Positions 46,066-58,000 of a DNA stretch of 64,000 nt are shown in pieces. Position 1 is the first letter of the stretch. Each line of letters starts with the position of its first letter. The translations under genes were made by a program, and so were the position numbers. The DNA is from Ochromonas danica (taxonomy: Eukaryota > Sar > Chrysophyceae > Chromulinales > Chromulinaceae), in NCBI GenBank assembly GCA_015146655.1, contig VKHL01000002.1, positions 310,001-374,000 of the forward strand. The letters run 5' to 3'. Under the pieces are notes generated by a model. The model was not told the DNA's origin. It saw only the letters and a list, made by a program, of their open reading frames with translations, and did no database searches.

Positions 46066-48338
46066 ATGGATAAGCGCTTTGATTTTTTTGGAATTCCAAA
46101 AAAGATTGCCAAAAGACCACTGCCAGCAGTTGAAGCCCCGCCCAGCAGACGCTCACGGTAAGCATTTCCTTATTAGCTTAAGAAATTGATTAATAATAGA
46201 GTGGTTTAACCGCAGTCCACTTGTCCAGTTCACTTGTATGAGACAGTGTTCGATGACTCTCGCAATGCAGAAACTGATTGATGACATTAGCGGCTTGCAG
46301 GAAACGGAAGAGCTCACAGAAGAGTTTTTCCGTTCTTCACCCTTCGTTCCAGGAGCAAGCGACGGTGAAGCAGCAGGCCCTTTGTTCGCGGCCAGGGTGG
46401 CGGCTATAACGAGAAGAATCTCTGTCCTTATTCCCATAGATGATGTACTATCTGTTGATGAACGTGCTGTGGTGATTGTTGTCGATCACTTGCTGAAATC
46501 AATGGAGTCCAGAGTAATCGGTGATTCTCGACGACTTTCCACCCTCTTGATCGCTGCCATAGCTGTATTTGCTATCATGGATTATAATCCTCTTATTGCA
46601 GGGCAGACTGTTAAGATGCTTTTTGACAAGGTAAGATTTTCTTTAATTTTTGTTGCATTTTCCGGTTCCAACGAATGGGCTAATTAGAATCTTATTCCAG
46701 CTCACTGCGCACCTGGCGCTTGAATCAAATCTCATCAGAGTTGGAAGTGGCAAAAGTGAATGGCAATCTTTCGATCATTTTGATCGCCAACAAAGCAACA
46801 TGCTTCGCAGACACTTTACCTCACAGCAATACATGGAGGAGAACGAAGCAAAATCTGCTTTTGCTGCTGTTGTTTCCGCAGAACGATTGGCCAGTCAGTG
46901 TCTAACAATTGCTGACCGTGCATTTTTGGTTTATCGTCATCAAACTTATTCAGGAGAAGTGGAAGTGACCGGTTCGGGTGATTGCAGCTTTGCGGAAGAG
47001 CTGAAGAACAGCTATTACAAACAGCGCCAATATTATCACAACCTTTGTCGTACTATCGCTATGAATGCCAGTCAGCAACTGCGGTGTCTATCATACAACT
47101 CTCAATATAGTGCTTTGGACTTGGCAATTCAGCTGCGATCTGTGAAAGGCTTGAAGTTGGGTAGTGAAGTTGAAGCGCAACTCCTTTTATGCTATAGTCA
47201 TTTTGCTGGTCAATTCTCACTACGAAGGGATCGACCAGCTGCTTTACTCGCTCTTTACTATATTACTAAAGTATCGCTTGTGCAAAAAGATGTCCCTCTC
47301 TCCCATGATCTCGTGGACGACTTACTGATTCAAATTATTCGATCTGGAAATTTCCATGAAATATCTTCTTTGCCAACTTGTTTGTCATCTGCTTCTTTTT
47401 CTATCCTTGATGCGATGCAAAAGGCGGCCGTGTTGAGTGGCGATCTATCCCAATCAATCTGGGATCTTTTACTTGCTTTGAGACTCTATCAACAACACTT
47501 CCGTCGCGCCGCAGAGGTTTTGGTTCAACAGTTGCACACCCTTCCTTTTCATGGCTTATCAATATCGAGTGTTATGGGTTGCTTACGGCTTATTGACCAA
47601 TCACTACACTCGTCTGATCGATCACAGCTGAATATTTTGTTGACAAGTTGGTGGAACCGTCGGTCTTCCCATGTCCTTTTCTCGTCCTCACGGTTGCTAT
47701 TACATCCCGTCTGTGACCATCTTTTTGTCTTTGTGCGCGCTTCAAGCTTCTCTGATGGCTTTGGTGATTCTTTCCCTTGGCGCGGACTTGTTCGACAGAG
47801 TTTGTGGGTTATGTGGTTTAGTTTAGTTTGCCATTATCGAACTCTTTTTCAGTCCCTTGATGTCCTCGAAGAGGCTCTTGTCTCCTTTTGTCTAGGTGAT
47901 TATCTCAACTGTGAAGGTTCAATGGCTGTGTTCTTTTCTACTATTCAGCCTGGTAGTCTCCGTCGAGCTTCATCTGCCGCTGCTTTATGCCACCTCTTAT
48001 GGCAAGCAGCACTGCTAGAGGACCGCCGAAATATGGACATTCTATTTGCTACTGCGGAGATTATTTGCAAACATGATAGTGAAAACAATGATTTCGCTCG
48101 CTTGCTATTCGATCAGCTATCGATTGTGGCTAAGGATGATCAAGAAGTAAGGAAACGCTTCTTGCACATGCTGAGACGGCTAAATCGACTTGATATTGCA
48201 GTCGACTGGATGTCTAAGTTCCTGCCTGATCTGGGAGAAGAGTGCTTGAGCACTGATGCCGACTTTGTGCTATATCACAACCCTCGTTTGCAGCCCTTGT
48301 TGACTTCTGTGTTCGCCAAACATTTTGTGCGAGCATAG
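46066..48338 (+). CDS. Unrecognised helical (alpha-solenoid-like) protein, 714 residues
   Basis: Three exons, 46066-46157, 46216-46630 and 46701-48338, join in phase through 58- and 70-nt introns. After a short basic N-terminus the protein is rich in Leu and amphipathic helices throughout (for example DERAVVIVVDHLLKSMESRV, SAALDLAIQL-type stretches, a RFLHMLRRLNRLDIAVDWMSKF segment), suggesting a helical-repeat scaffold. There is no signal peptide, membrane span, zinc finger or catalytic motif. I considered retromer/VPS35L-like and nucleoporin-like families, but nothing matched well enough to name. It could start later at the ATG at 46238. The unusual 4-bp gap to the FERM gene start makes the exact start uncertain. 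Confidence 0.75.
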
Positions 48339-48626
48339 CCTGCCTTTACAGTATCAAATGTGTAAATTACTACTACCGCTGTCACCATCACCACCATTAT
48401 CTTCATTGACCATCATTATTTTACATGAAACTCGTTTATATTCGTTTATTTGTAAAAGCTGCTGGCGAATTGGGATTAAGTAGTTTGTTGGGAGGTTTCT
48501 CGGTGGCTTGGCGTTGTTGTTGGCGGATGAGGCCATCCCAAGCAAGAGAAGGCAAGTAACAGTCCATTCCTTCAAAAAAGCAGCCCTTAGCAGCCCTTTG
48601 CCCGCCTCGTTTCTCGATTGATAAAA

Positions 48627-50299
48627 ATGGAAGATGAAGGAGATGTTATTTTATGTCCTCTTTGTGTTGAAGAAATTGATCAAACTGACAAGAATTTTCT
48701 GCCTTGTCCCTGCGGATATCAGGTATTCTTCCCTCTTCCTTAGGACTGCTCTCTCCGTCATTTCACAAGGTTTTCTTAGGTTTGCATGTGGTGTTGGCAT
48801 CATATTCGAGAAAATTTAAATGGTCTTTGTCCGGCTTGTCGCACACCGTACAGTGCTGACCCACATGCTTTCTCTGCTGTTGATCGTCAAGAGTGAGCAC
48901 TCTCCTTCTCTTCATTCACACCTCTTGCAACTTACTGAATAATCTCTGCAGAATTGTGAAGAAGAACCGGGAGAAGAAGCTAAAGGAGAAACAGGAGAAA
49001 AAAGTGACTGAGAAAGTCACACCGGTTGGAGCCAAGCCAGCACATTCCGCGATTGATCGAAGACATTTACATAATTATCGCGTCGTGCAACGCAATCTAG
49101 TATATGTGTTGGGTTTGCCTGCCTCATGGGGGTCTGAAGAACTGCTCCGTCGTGCCGAGTACTTCGGTCAGTACGGAAAGATCAACAAGGTGGTCATCCA
49201 TCGCGGACACAGTTCTAACACGGGAGGAACAATAAGTGCCTATATTACCTTTGCACATAAAGAGGATGCTAAGGCCTCTATCTATGCGTTAGATGGACAT
49301 TGTGTTGAAGATCATTTGTTGAGAGCATCCTTCGGTACTACCAAATATTGTAATAATTTCATTCGCAATGTGCCTTGCAACAATCCAGAGTGTGTATATT
49401 TGCATGAGTTGGGCGATGATGATGATCGTTTTACCAAAGAGGAGATTCAATCGGGTCATACAAAGTTGATGCCAACTCCTGGAAAGGATCAAACGATTGT
49501 GACAGGCAATGGAGGACCAAGTGGTACGGGCAAGCGTCCTTTGGGTGATCTCAAACTTCCTGCCCCTGTGTTTATTCAAGACAATGTTCCCAAAGTACAG
49601 TTTCCGACTCGAGCAGCATCTTCGACCGCGGTGGGCAATGGAGGAGGGTCCCTCGGCAGCTCCTTACCAGGTCTGGAGAAAGACGTCTCCAGTGTCGCTG
49701 AGGCCAAAGAAACCGTCAGCTCTCCAGTGATGCATGCGACGACTCCTCAGCCTCGTATGGAAGGAGGAGTCTTATCTGTCTCCGATAATTCTGCTCCTGT
49801 GCAGTCTTTGGAGTCGCAATGTGGTTCGACAGCACAACCATTTCAACGGAAATCTCTTGAAGTCAGTAGTTGTGCGTTCTGTGGTTTGAGCAAGAATGCT
49901 GTTTTCCCCGTGCCCACTAGTTCTCTGACTATCTCTATCTGGTCTTCGGTTTTGGGAACGTCGAATCCGGATTTGCATCTAAATCCATTTGAACCCATGC
50001 TTATTCCATTCTCAGACTTATTAGACCTTATCTTGCCACCTGTGGATTGCAATTTTATGAGTTCCTCACATGTCAAAATTGACTCCACGTTGACTGATAA
50101 CTTGTCTATGAAACAGTCAATGGTTAGAAGTGTGGAGTTGAACTCAAATGCATCGAGATCTGGTCAAACAGGCTCGGCGGGCTTGTCGCAGCTGAGACAA
50201 ATTTTCCCTGGAGTCAACCTTTCGTATGGAATAGTGCCTACTCAGACGAGTGGAGTTACTTTGGTGCCATCCAATAATCCTTCTTTGATTAGGGGTTAG
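48627..50299 (+). CDS. CNOT4: CNOT4/Not4-type RING-RRM E3 ubiquitin ligase
   Basis: Three exons, 48627-48722, 48780-48892 and 48952-50299, join in phase to give 518 residues. Residues about 10-55 are the C4C4 RING of Not4: CPLCVEEIDQTDKNFLPCPC-G-Y-Q-V-C-x-W-C-W-H-H-I and C-P-A-C-R. A Lys/Glu-rich helix follows, then NLVYVLGLPASWGSEELLRR, an RRM (residues about 110-190), and a C3H1-like segment (YCNNFIRNVPCNNPECVYLH). The C-terminal half is Ser/Pro-rich and disordered. Not4 is the ubiquitin-ligase subunit of the CCR4-NOT deadenylase complex and acts in mRNA decay and ribosome quality control. The order RING-helix-RRM-zinc finger is diagnostic. Confidence 0.96.
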
Positions 50300-50509
50300 G
50301 GAGAGGAGAAGGTGTTCCCTGATTATTGTGTTGCAAAAGGTCCTAGCTGCCTGACGTGACTTAAATCTTCTTGTGCCTGAAGGTAAAGCAAGGGCAATGA
50401 TTAGTGTGAACCGATCGACTTTCTCGATGTGAACTCTAACTATTTACTGAGCTTCTTAATGTTCTTTAACTTCTCTCTCTCACTAGTCTAATAGAATTCC
50501 TCAATCTCA

Positions 50510-53500
50510 TTAGTCTTGTAGGCCCAAATGAAAAGCCACAGCTTCACAGCGAAGTTGCAGCGCGTATGTTGTTTTCGCAAAATCCATGAATTGTACGAAA
50601 TCGGTCATTAGCTGAGTTAACAGAGCCGCCTTCAGTCCTTCGGAATGATCATCATCTTTCGACTTACAAAACAACTGCCACGCATAGAGGGTTATTGGCA
50701 CAGATGGGATCTTCAATAACCCTTTGCTTCGCGAAGAAAGATTATCAGTCAACTCTTCGAAAACTTCCGGAAAGAACCTCTCTGTCCAAGACGCAATAGA
50801 AACACTATTTGATGGAAGGAAAGTGGTGTAGTGAGCTTCGAAAACAGTTCTCACGATTCCTTTGTCTGATTCCAGCAATTCTTCCACAGTTCTTTCGATT
50901 ATACCAACGGTCTTGCTAATTTCATCGTCGTCGCTGATTTTAGTGCGTGAACTCAAAGCATTCTCCATGAAGTTTAGCAAGCTTTCATCCACTGCGACTC
51001 TTTTCCTGTCCATTATATTTTCAGAACTACCCAACTCCATTAATTCCCGCAGAGCTACTTCATCATACCAAGCAAATGAAATGATATGTGGAGATTTCCG
51101 ACTTAGCTCAACAATATTCGCAAACGGTGAACCATTGAGATGCTCATTTGGAAACATATGAGAGAAAAGGTAAGAAGTTGATGGCCAAGAGCTGGGTAAT
51201 TGACCTGTAGTCTGTGTTCTTGCATCCGCAAGATTGCACGATTCCACTGAAGTCCCAAAAGATATCTGATAAGCAAAAACCAAATCTTCTGAATCACTTC
51301 GTACGGTTATTTGGGTGCTGAGAGAATGCAAAGTCCCAGTCGATACAAAGAGAACTTGGCGATTGGAAAAGTCCTCCTTCCGCCATCCCCAACAAGTATC
51401 TAATATGGCCACAATGTCCGCGACGGAAAACTGCAAATCATTTTCTTCTTCAGGAAGAATTATACTCGGATCGTGATACGCAGGCGTGATGGGAGAGGGG
51501 GAAATTATGACCAAAGTATGGATCGTCGCGCTACAGGTTTGAATATATCGATAAAAGATCGTCAATATCGCAGAGGTGGACAAGCGGGAATGGTCTTTCA
51601 AGAAGTATACCGGAGAAAGAGAAACAAAAGATATTCCCTCTTCAACTGCTACAACAGTCATTCCATTTGGGTCAACGAAAGAACTTGGCCATATGCTTTG
51701 CCGATACTCTTCAAATGCTTTTGTCAGCAATCGCAGAAGAGAATGGACAGAAAATGACGAAAATTCGTGACAAAGCATACTGAATGACGTTGTATTGTAA
51801 CTTCGAAGCAAGGTACTAAGAGGGTCAGATAGAAGAATATGGCTTCCACGCGATAGAAGCCGTCCGTAAGCTGAACTACCTCCCAAGCCAAATCGCATGA
51901 GGTCTTTGATGCACAGGTCGGCATTCTTTACCAAGTTTTGATAACGGCTATCGTAATTAGCATGTTTTAAAACCTCAGCTTGGGAAAGATAAGCCAATGC
52001 CTGGTCAAGAGCTGCTTTCCAGTCTAATATGTTAGTTCCTGCATGGGCAATCAAGTCGATCCCAGACCAGGGTTGGCCTGCAAGATCAGTGAGGTCATAA
52101 ATCACTCCTGGGTTGCTTCGAAAAGCAACATCATCAAGAGAAAGTCGCCGGAGGCTAAAATCGCCAAGGAAGAGGATTCGCAACTGCTCTCGTGAAGTCA
52201 AGCTCAACCCGCGAGTTTCCGGCTCTTCATTGCTACTCAACAATCTCCTGCGCAGCATACTGTGAATATCAAAGTAATGCTCTAATTGAGATTGTGGTAA
52301 TGTTGTAAATCCGCCATAACGTCTACGAGACTTGGAATGACTCTCGTCGATTCCACCAAATATTTCATAGTAATGATTGGGACTCAGATCTTCGAAGTGG
52401 AAGACGAATGGGCTCCCAGAACATATTCTTCTGGAAGCTAACACCTCTACTCCGCTCAATGCATCCACACAAGCAAGCGAGAAGAAGACTGTGTCATTGG
52501 AGGGGCATGCAACTTCCAGCAAAATTTCGGCTGAGAAGGAAGTAACTTGGCCAATAATGGGTCCATAAATAATAGAAGAAGAAGTGCCTCTATCAGCAAT
52601 AAGCTTGTCAAAGGTCAATGAAGCAGGTAAGACCTTTAGCATATTTTCATTCGCTGCACCAGCCGATGTTGAAATAGACAACGGAGATGAGCTTTCTCGA
52701 TATAAAATTCTCCATATATTATCGGCGCGCGCAACATCTTCTGTAAAACGAACAAATGACGCGCTCGAAGAGGAGTCTGGAAGCTCAGGTGAGGCACTAA
52801 GGTGCATCACAGCTTGAGGAGGAATGAGTTTTTGAGAAGCACGAAAAGGTCCTATTAATAGTTCTTCCGCAGTATACAGTCCTTCCTTCCAAATATCATC
52901 CTCTATATCTTCCCTTCGCAAAATGGGCTGGAGTGAACTTCTTATTGTCAGCAAATCCATAGAAGATGCAAGGAAAAGTGTCTTGCGGCGCTCATCTTCT
53001 TGTTGCCAAAGAAGAAGTGATCTAACCAAGTCTACAGCTTCTGCTTCGAGAAAGACTGAGTTACTTCCTCTCTGTTTTCCAATCAGTTTGTTATCTAATT
53101 CCAGAACAAAGTTTCCTTGTAGTTTTCTCGTATAGTTTGTAGAATCTACTAAGGGCAATGCAGAGAGGACTATCGTCAAGAAAACGTCTTTTGCCGGCTG
53201 CCAGCCCTGCGTGAAACCACAAATATTAGTGAAAACGCCAATACATATCAAAATAAGCTAACTTGCCGATTCTTCCAAAGCAACGGGTGACAAAGATGGC
53301 TGTACCATTCCATCAGACGCAATATGGTTCCAAAGAGCATCAACAACCACAACCTGCAAAGAACCACAATAGACAGGTCGAATAATCTCAGGCTTTTGGA
53401 TAACCATATTCATCTCTCCACACAATTCGGCCAGTTTATACAAACGCCCAAACATTGTCTTCAACTCGGCATTTATCTGAATGACAAAACAAAACCTCAT

Positions 53501-54885
53501 CGAGCTCAATTTGTTTTGAATGAGATAAATTGATGACAAGCTTACCTGGTCTAAGTGACTAGTTTGTGACGATCCTTGTTCCAGTAAAGCCTTGGTCTTC
53601 TTTTTTATTTCAATTGACCTTGTCATCAGGATTACCTTCCAAGAAGAGATCTCAATTAACCACAAAAGAGTGTCATCATAGTACGCATTACCTCACGGAG
53701 CAGTTCTTCCCTCTTCAAATCAGCTTCAATAAAATCCAGGATGCTCTCATCCCATAGCTGACGACAGTAAATCCATTGCATGCGTCTATGTGAAGTCCAG
53801 TTTAATTATTCTTCAAACAAATCAATGTTAGAGCAGGAACACCCTAACCTTGCTGCACGGGCCATAGCAGATATAACGTATTCCAGGAGCTTATGTCGGG
53901 TGGTACTTTCTTCGGTTCGGGCTTGCGCATTAAAATTGCTGGAGTCCTCCGCCACTTTTCCCAGAAGTGATCCATCGGTCTTTTCACCCTGTTCAATCTT
54001 TGCATTCATTTCATTTTCATCCTTTTGATAAATATATAAATTGATCAACGACATCAGCCAACTATAAATAGTCTCTTGTTCTCCCGCGAGAAAGAAACAG
54101 CCACAGTGCTTGGCAAGTTCTTTAAGGGAAGGATTTGTGAGAGCATTCTTGTAAAGAACTTTTACGGCGGCCTCAAAACGATCCAAATAATCCCTCCAAG
54201 GGCATAATACAGAATAACTGGTAGATATTTCGTTGATAAGCTCTAGAGCGATAGCACGAACATGATCCTCAATGGCGACGAGACCTCCAGAGTGAATAAG
54301 AATAGAAGTCACTGACTGTCCTTCAGCCACTCTTTTCCAAATTTCATCAAAAGCATCAACATGTGACAGAGGTTTGTTAACGCAATTCGAATGGACTATA
54401 TAGGATCGCAGATTGCTCAGATTAGGAGACAGTGTGGTGAAAGAGACGAGTGATTTCACTGCATCTTCAAAGCAAACACCACCAATATACACCTCGTACT
54501 CACTCTCCGGATCTAGATCGGTAATAGTAAAGGCTACTGGACAACAATTAGGCACTTTCAGATGGAAAGTGCGGACGAAACGATTGAAATGGAGAGCGGA
54601 ATAGTTCTTGCGGAAGACATTCAAGGAAAGCGTCGTTTCATGGTCGACTTCAACGAGTATTCTACAAACTTCAGTTCCTATGAAGCCCAGTATCGGACCA
54701 ACAAGAAGCCGTACATTCGAGTTGCAAGGGATCATCTTGCCGGAAATGTGTAGCGCGCTACTGCTGATGTAGCCTGCCTCATGATGCAATTCAATACTTT
54801 CAATCTCATACAACCGTTTCTCAAGATCATTAAGCGAGCAGCTTAACGATTCTATACTTCGCACCACGCTATTTTGCGCCCCCAT
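50510..54885 (-). CDS. Large protein with two PhoD-like metallophosphatase-related regions, probable N-myristoylation
   Basis: Five exons join in phase: 54885-53849, 53785-53692, 53635-53546, 53476-53267 and 53206-50510, for 1,375 residues. The fourth intron is GC-AG (TCG|GCAAGT donor); using a GT donor four bases downstream puts the next exon out of frame. I start at MGAQNSVV, which fits the M-G-x-x-x-S myristoylation consensus. Two segments show the PhoD N-domain look: VGPILGFIGTEVCRILVEV and YGPIIGQVTSFSAEILLEV, each followed by an ITDLDPES-EYEVYIGG or FEDLSPNHYYEIFGG strand and then T-T-L. After the second, LRILFLGDFSLRR and GIDLIAHAGTNILDWKAALD mimic the metallophosphatase core, but the usual metal ligands are not evident. 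It may be an inactive, scaffold-like relative. Family assignment is moderate. Confidence 0.7.
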
Positions 54886-55084
54886 CCAAAAAGGAGACAG
54901 AAAACAATAAGATGGAATGATGTTCGAAAAAAAAGGAAACACCACACCACGGTTATTATTGTTGTGGGGGGGGGGGGGGTATCGGCGGTTTCCGCTCGTG
55001 GAAACGACGCCGTTGCTTCACTGAATAATCAAAAACTTGTTAATGAAGATAATCACAAAACTCTAATTGTCGAATTTACCCGCG
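54886..55084. promoter_or_regulatory. Shared divergent promoter region with a 14-G run
   Basis: 199 bp separate two divergent start codons, so both promoters must lie here or overlap the genes. It contains a homopolymer of 14 G on the plus strand (54966-54979) preceded by an AT-rich GTTATTATTGTTGTG segment. No TATA box is convincing. Confidence 0.5.
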
Positions 55085-58000
55085 ATGATAAAGACAGCTT
55101 CTGGTGGTAAATTAGTAGCTGAGCCTAAACAGGTTGTATTTGACGACGTCAAACCTGGTGTGCTCTATGTCATGACGATCTCTCTTCGCAATACCAGTTC
55201 GGTGGCTGAGAGAATTCGTCTACAAGCACCAAAAAGCAATTTCTTTGCACTAAACTATATTCCTAGTGGGCCCGTAGCGCCTGGGTTGGATGTTCGAGCT
55301 GAAATAGAATTTCAATTGCCTTCAGACGCGAGTATTCCCACCTTGGTCTTTAGAGACATTTTGATAGCTTCTATGGGATCCAACTCCCGAATCGAAATCC
55401 CTCTCAGTGCTATCCGACCGCATACTACTCTAAGATACGAATCAATTGTGAATTTAGGCAATATCTTGGTCAATCAGCGTACTGTGCGAGAACTATTTTT
55501 TGAGAATCTGAGTGAGACACCATGCACCCTTAATTTCTCACCTCCGAAAGACTCTATTGTTCAATTATCTACTATGAAGCTAGAGCTTAAAGCTAAAGGG
55601 AGCGATTCTTGTAAATCATCCATGAAGATTTCCCTTCTTCCTCGCGACTTGGGCAGCTTGCGTGAAATTGTGAATCTGCGTGCTTCCAATACAATCGAAG
55701 ACATGCAGATGGACATATCTGCTAAAGTTGTTGAGCAAACATTGTCTCTTCTCACAGTAGATGGAAAGGGGGAGCTTAAAACTGCAGAGTTTGGATCGAT
55801 TTTCTTTGGGGAATCCAAAACTGTGCAAGGCCTGCTTGTCAACAGTGGGCCTTTCCAACTCAGCTATACCGTAAAATATGAAGATGAAGAGGATCCTTCT
55901 AATGAACCAGAGGAAAATGAAAGCCAAAGCTCTGTTTCTGAGGGCTATCTCAAGAGCATGACGCTTAGCCCTCCCGACGGAATTATTCCGCCGTTCTCAC
56001 AGCTTCCACTGTATTTAATGTTCGCACCTCAGACTCCCCCTTTAGATAAGGGCTTTATTGTTGAGCATCACAAAGATATGATAGAGCCTAAGTCGATTAA
56101 TCGAACCATTCGTATTGAATGCTTGGATAATCAGCAGATCATTTCCGTCAAGTCCGCTGGGATAGCTGTGCGGCCCTTCATCAGTCTTCAGCCCAGCATG
56201 CTGAGATTTGGAGAATGTCCTGTACATGATAGACGAGACATTTTGCTGACACTCACTAATGTGACTCCACTGCCAACGTCGTTCTCCTTTCCTATGTTGG
56301 CCCACTTCAAGTTTCGACCAAGCCATGGAATCCTGCAGCAACGTGAATCGCTCTCGATCATAGCATCTTTCCTCCCTGCTCAGTTGGGAAAGTTTAAAGT
56401 CTCCACTTCAATTAAATTGCTCAACGGCTTACAAGAGGTATCTTTGAATCTCGTTGGAGCATCGTCTCCCGCTGTCTTCAAGAAAACTCTAGTTCAGGGA
56501 ACAGACAAGCTGCCTGAAGATTTTCAAGTTCAGCATAAGTTTGTGGACCCCGAAGAAATCGCTCAAATGAGAGCAGAGAAGAAAAAGAGTGAGGCAGTGG
56601 CGGACCTAGAGTTGGAGTCAACCGTTCGGGCTTTGATGAACAACAAGAGAAATCTTGTAGATCTGAGTCAGGGAGTCGATATGAACGAGAATAAGCTTGA
56701 TCAGTCTATCGAAACTGCTGATCAGATTATGCATGGATCTCAAGATAACGAAGAATTGTATTTCCAATCTTCTCGTGAGTTAAGCAACAAACCGGAAGGG
56801 ATTAATCCCACTGAGGTGTTGCTTCAGCGGCAAAGAAACAACAAGGCAACATATAATAAATTCCTCCAAGAATCGCGCACCACTAGAGAACTTTCAAAAT
56901 TGGCAAAGGAAAGATCAAGGGTCCTGCAGCAAGGAGCTGTCGACTTTGGCAATCCGTTTGGCGTGAATATGGGGATGAATCGTGGGCTCGATGAACCACA
57001 GTTGAAGCTGCCGACTGAGAAGGATCAAGAGTCGCTAAAGGACAGCACCAATGATGCCAACAAAAGCGGTCTCTCCAAGTTGATGATGGATGAGAATCGA
57101 CTCATTCAGAAGAAGTTCAGTGCTACCCCAAAAACTCAGGCAGAAGTTCGAGATTGCTCCGCGGAGCTCTCTGTGGAACAGTTAAAGTCCATTGTGGCCT
57201 CTCACAAGGTTGGTAGTGTTATTTATCCTCATGAAGCTCGCCTCTAATTAATGCGTTCATTGCAGGTTATCGACTTCGGAAGAGTATCTGTAGGATCTCT
57301 CACTGCGAAGAATTTTGCTGTGAACAACAGTTTGAATCAAGCTGTTCTGGTATCTTTGGACGACCTTGACATCGAACTGCAGCAATCGAGGGCGTTGAAG
57401 CAAGTTATCCCTGCAAACAGCATTGCAGGCTATGACATTTGTTTTTGCAGTCGAGCATTGGGAAAGTTTAAAGGGTCCTTTACTTGGAAAATAAATGGTA
57501 TTCACATATTTAAAGTTCATATAGTGGCGGAAGTTATTCCAATTCAATTGGTAATGAGCAAGAAAGAGCTTCTGATGGAATTTCCCATCGACCTTTTGAA
57601 GCCGGTTTTAACTAGTGAGATCTTGTTGACCAATCCCGGTAAGTTGTCCTCTGAATCTCTACTGTAGAGTTACTAACGACTATCTTGATGCAGGCAACTC
57701 CCATGCTGACTTTCTATGGGGAAATGCTGGCGCGTTTAGATGTGACCCAGAGAAGGGAACCATACCTGCAGGTAAATCCACAGTGATAACAGTCTCTTGG
57801 GACCCACACTGCGGTAAGCGACTTGAGGAGGAATTGGGTCTTCACATAACAGGTAGCATAAAAATTGCTTTTATTACCTATCTTCTCGTCCTGATCGAAG
57901 CTTTTGTGAACTTTTAGGTGGTGTGGATCAAAGTTTAATGGTCCGTGGTGTGCTGAAAGAAACCAAGGCAGAATTCTCAACCAAACGTATGAATCTGGGT

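Noticed and set aside
46066-48338. Assignment as a retromer VPS35L-like subunit or a nucleoporin
   Set aside because: The helical character fits, but no family-specific motif could be aligned by eye, so the protein is left unnamed.
53258-53263. GT donor (A|GTTAGC) for the fourth intron of the PhoD-like gene
   Set aside because: It leaves the following 899-codon exon out of frame; the overlapping GC donor keeps the frame.
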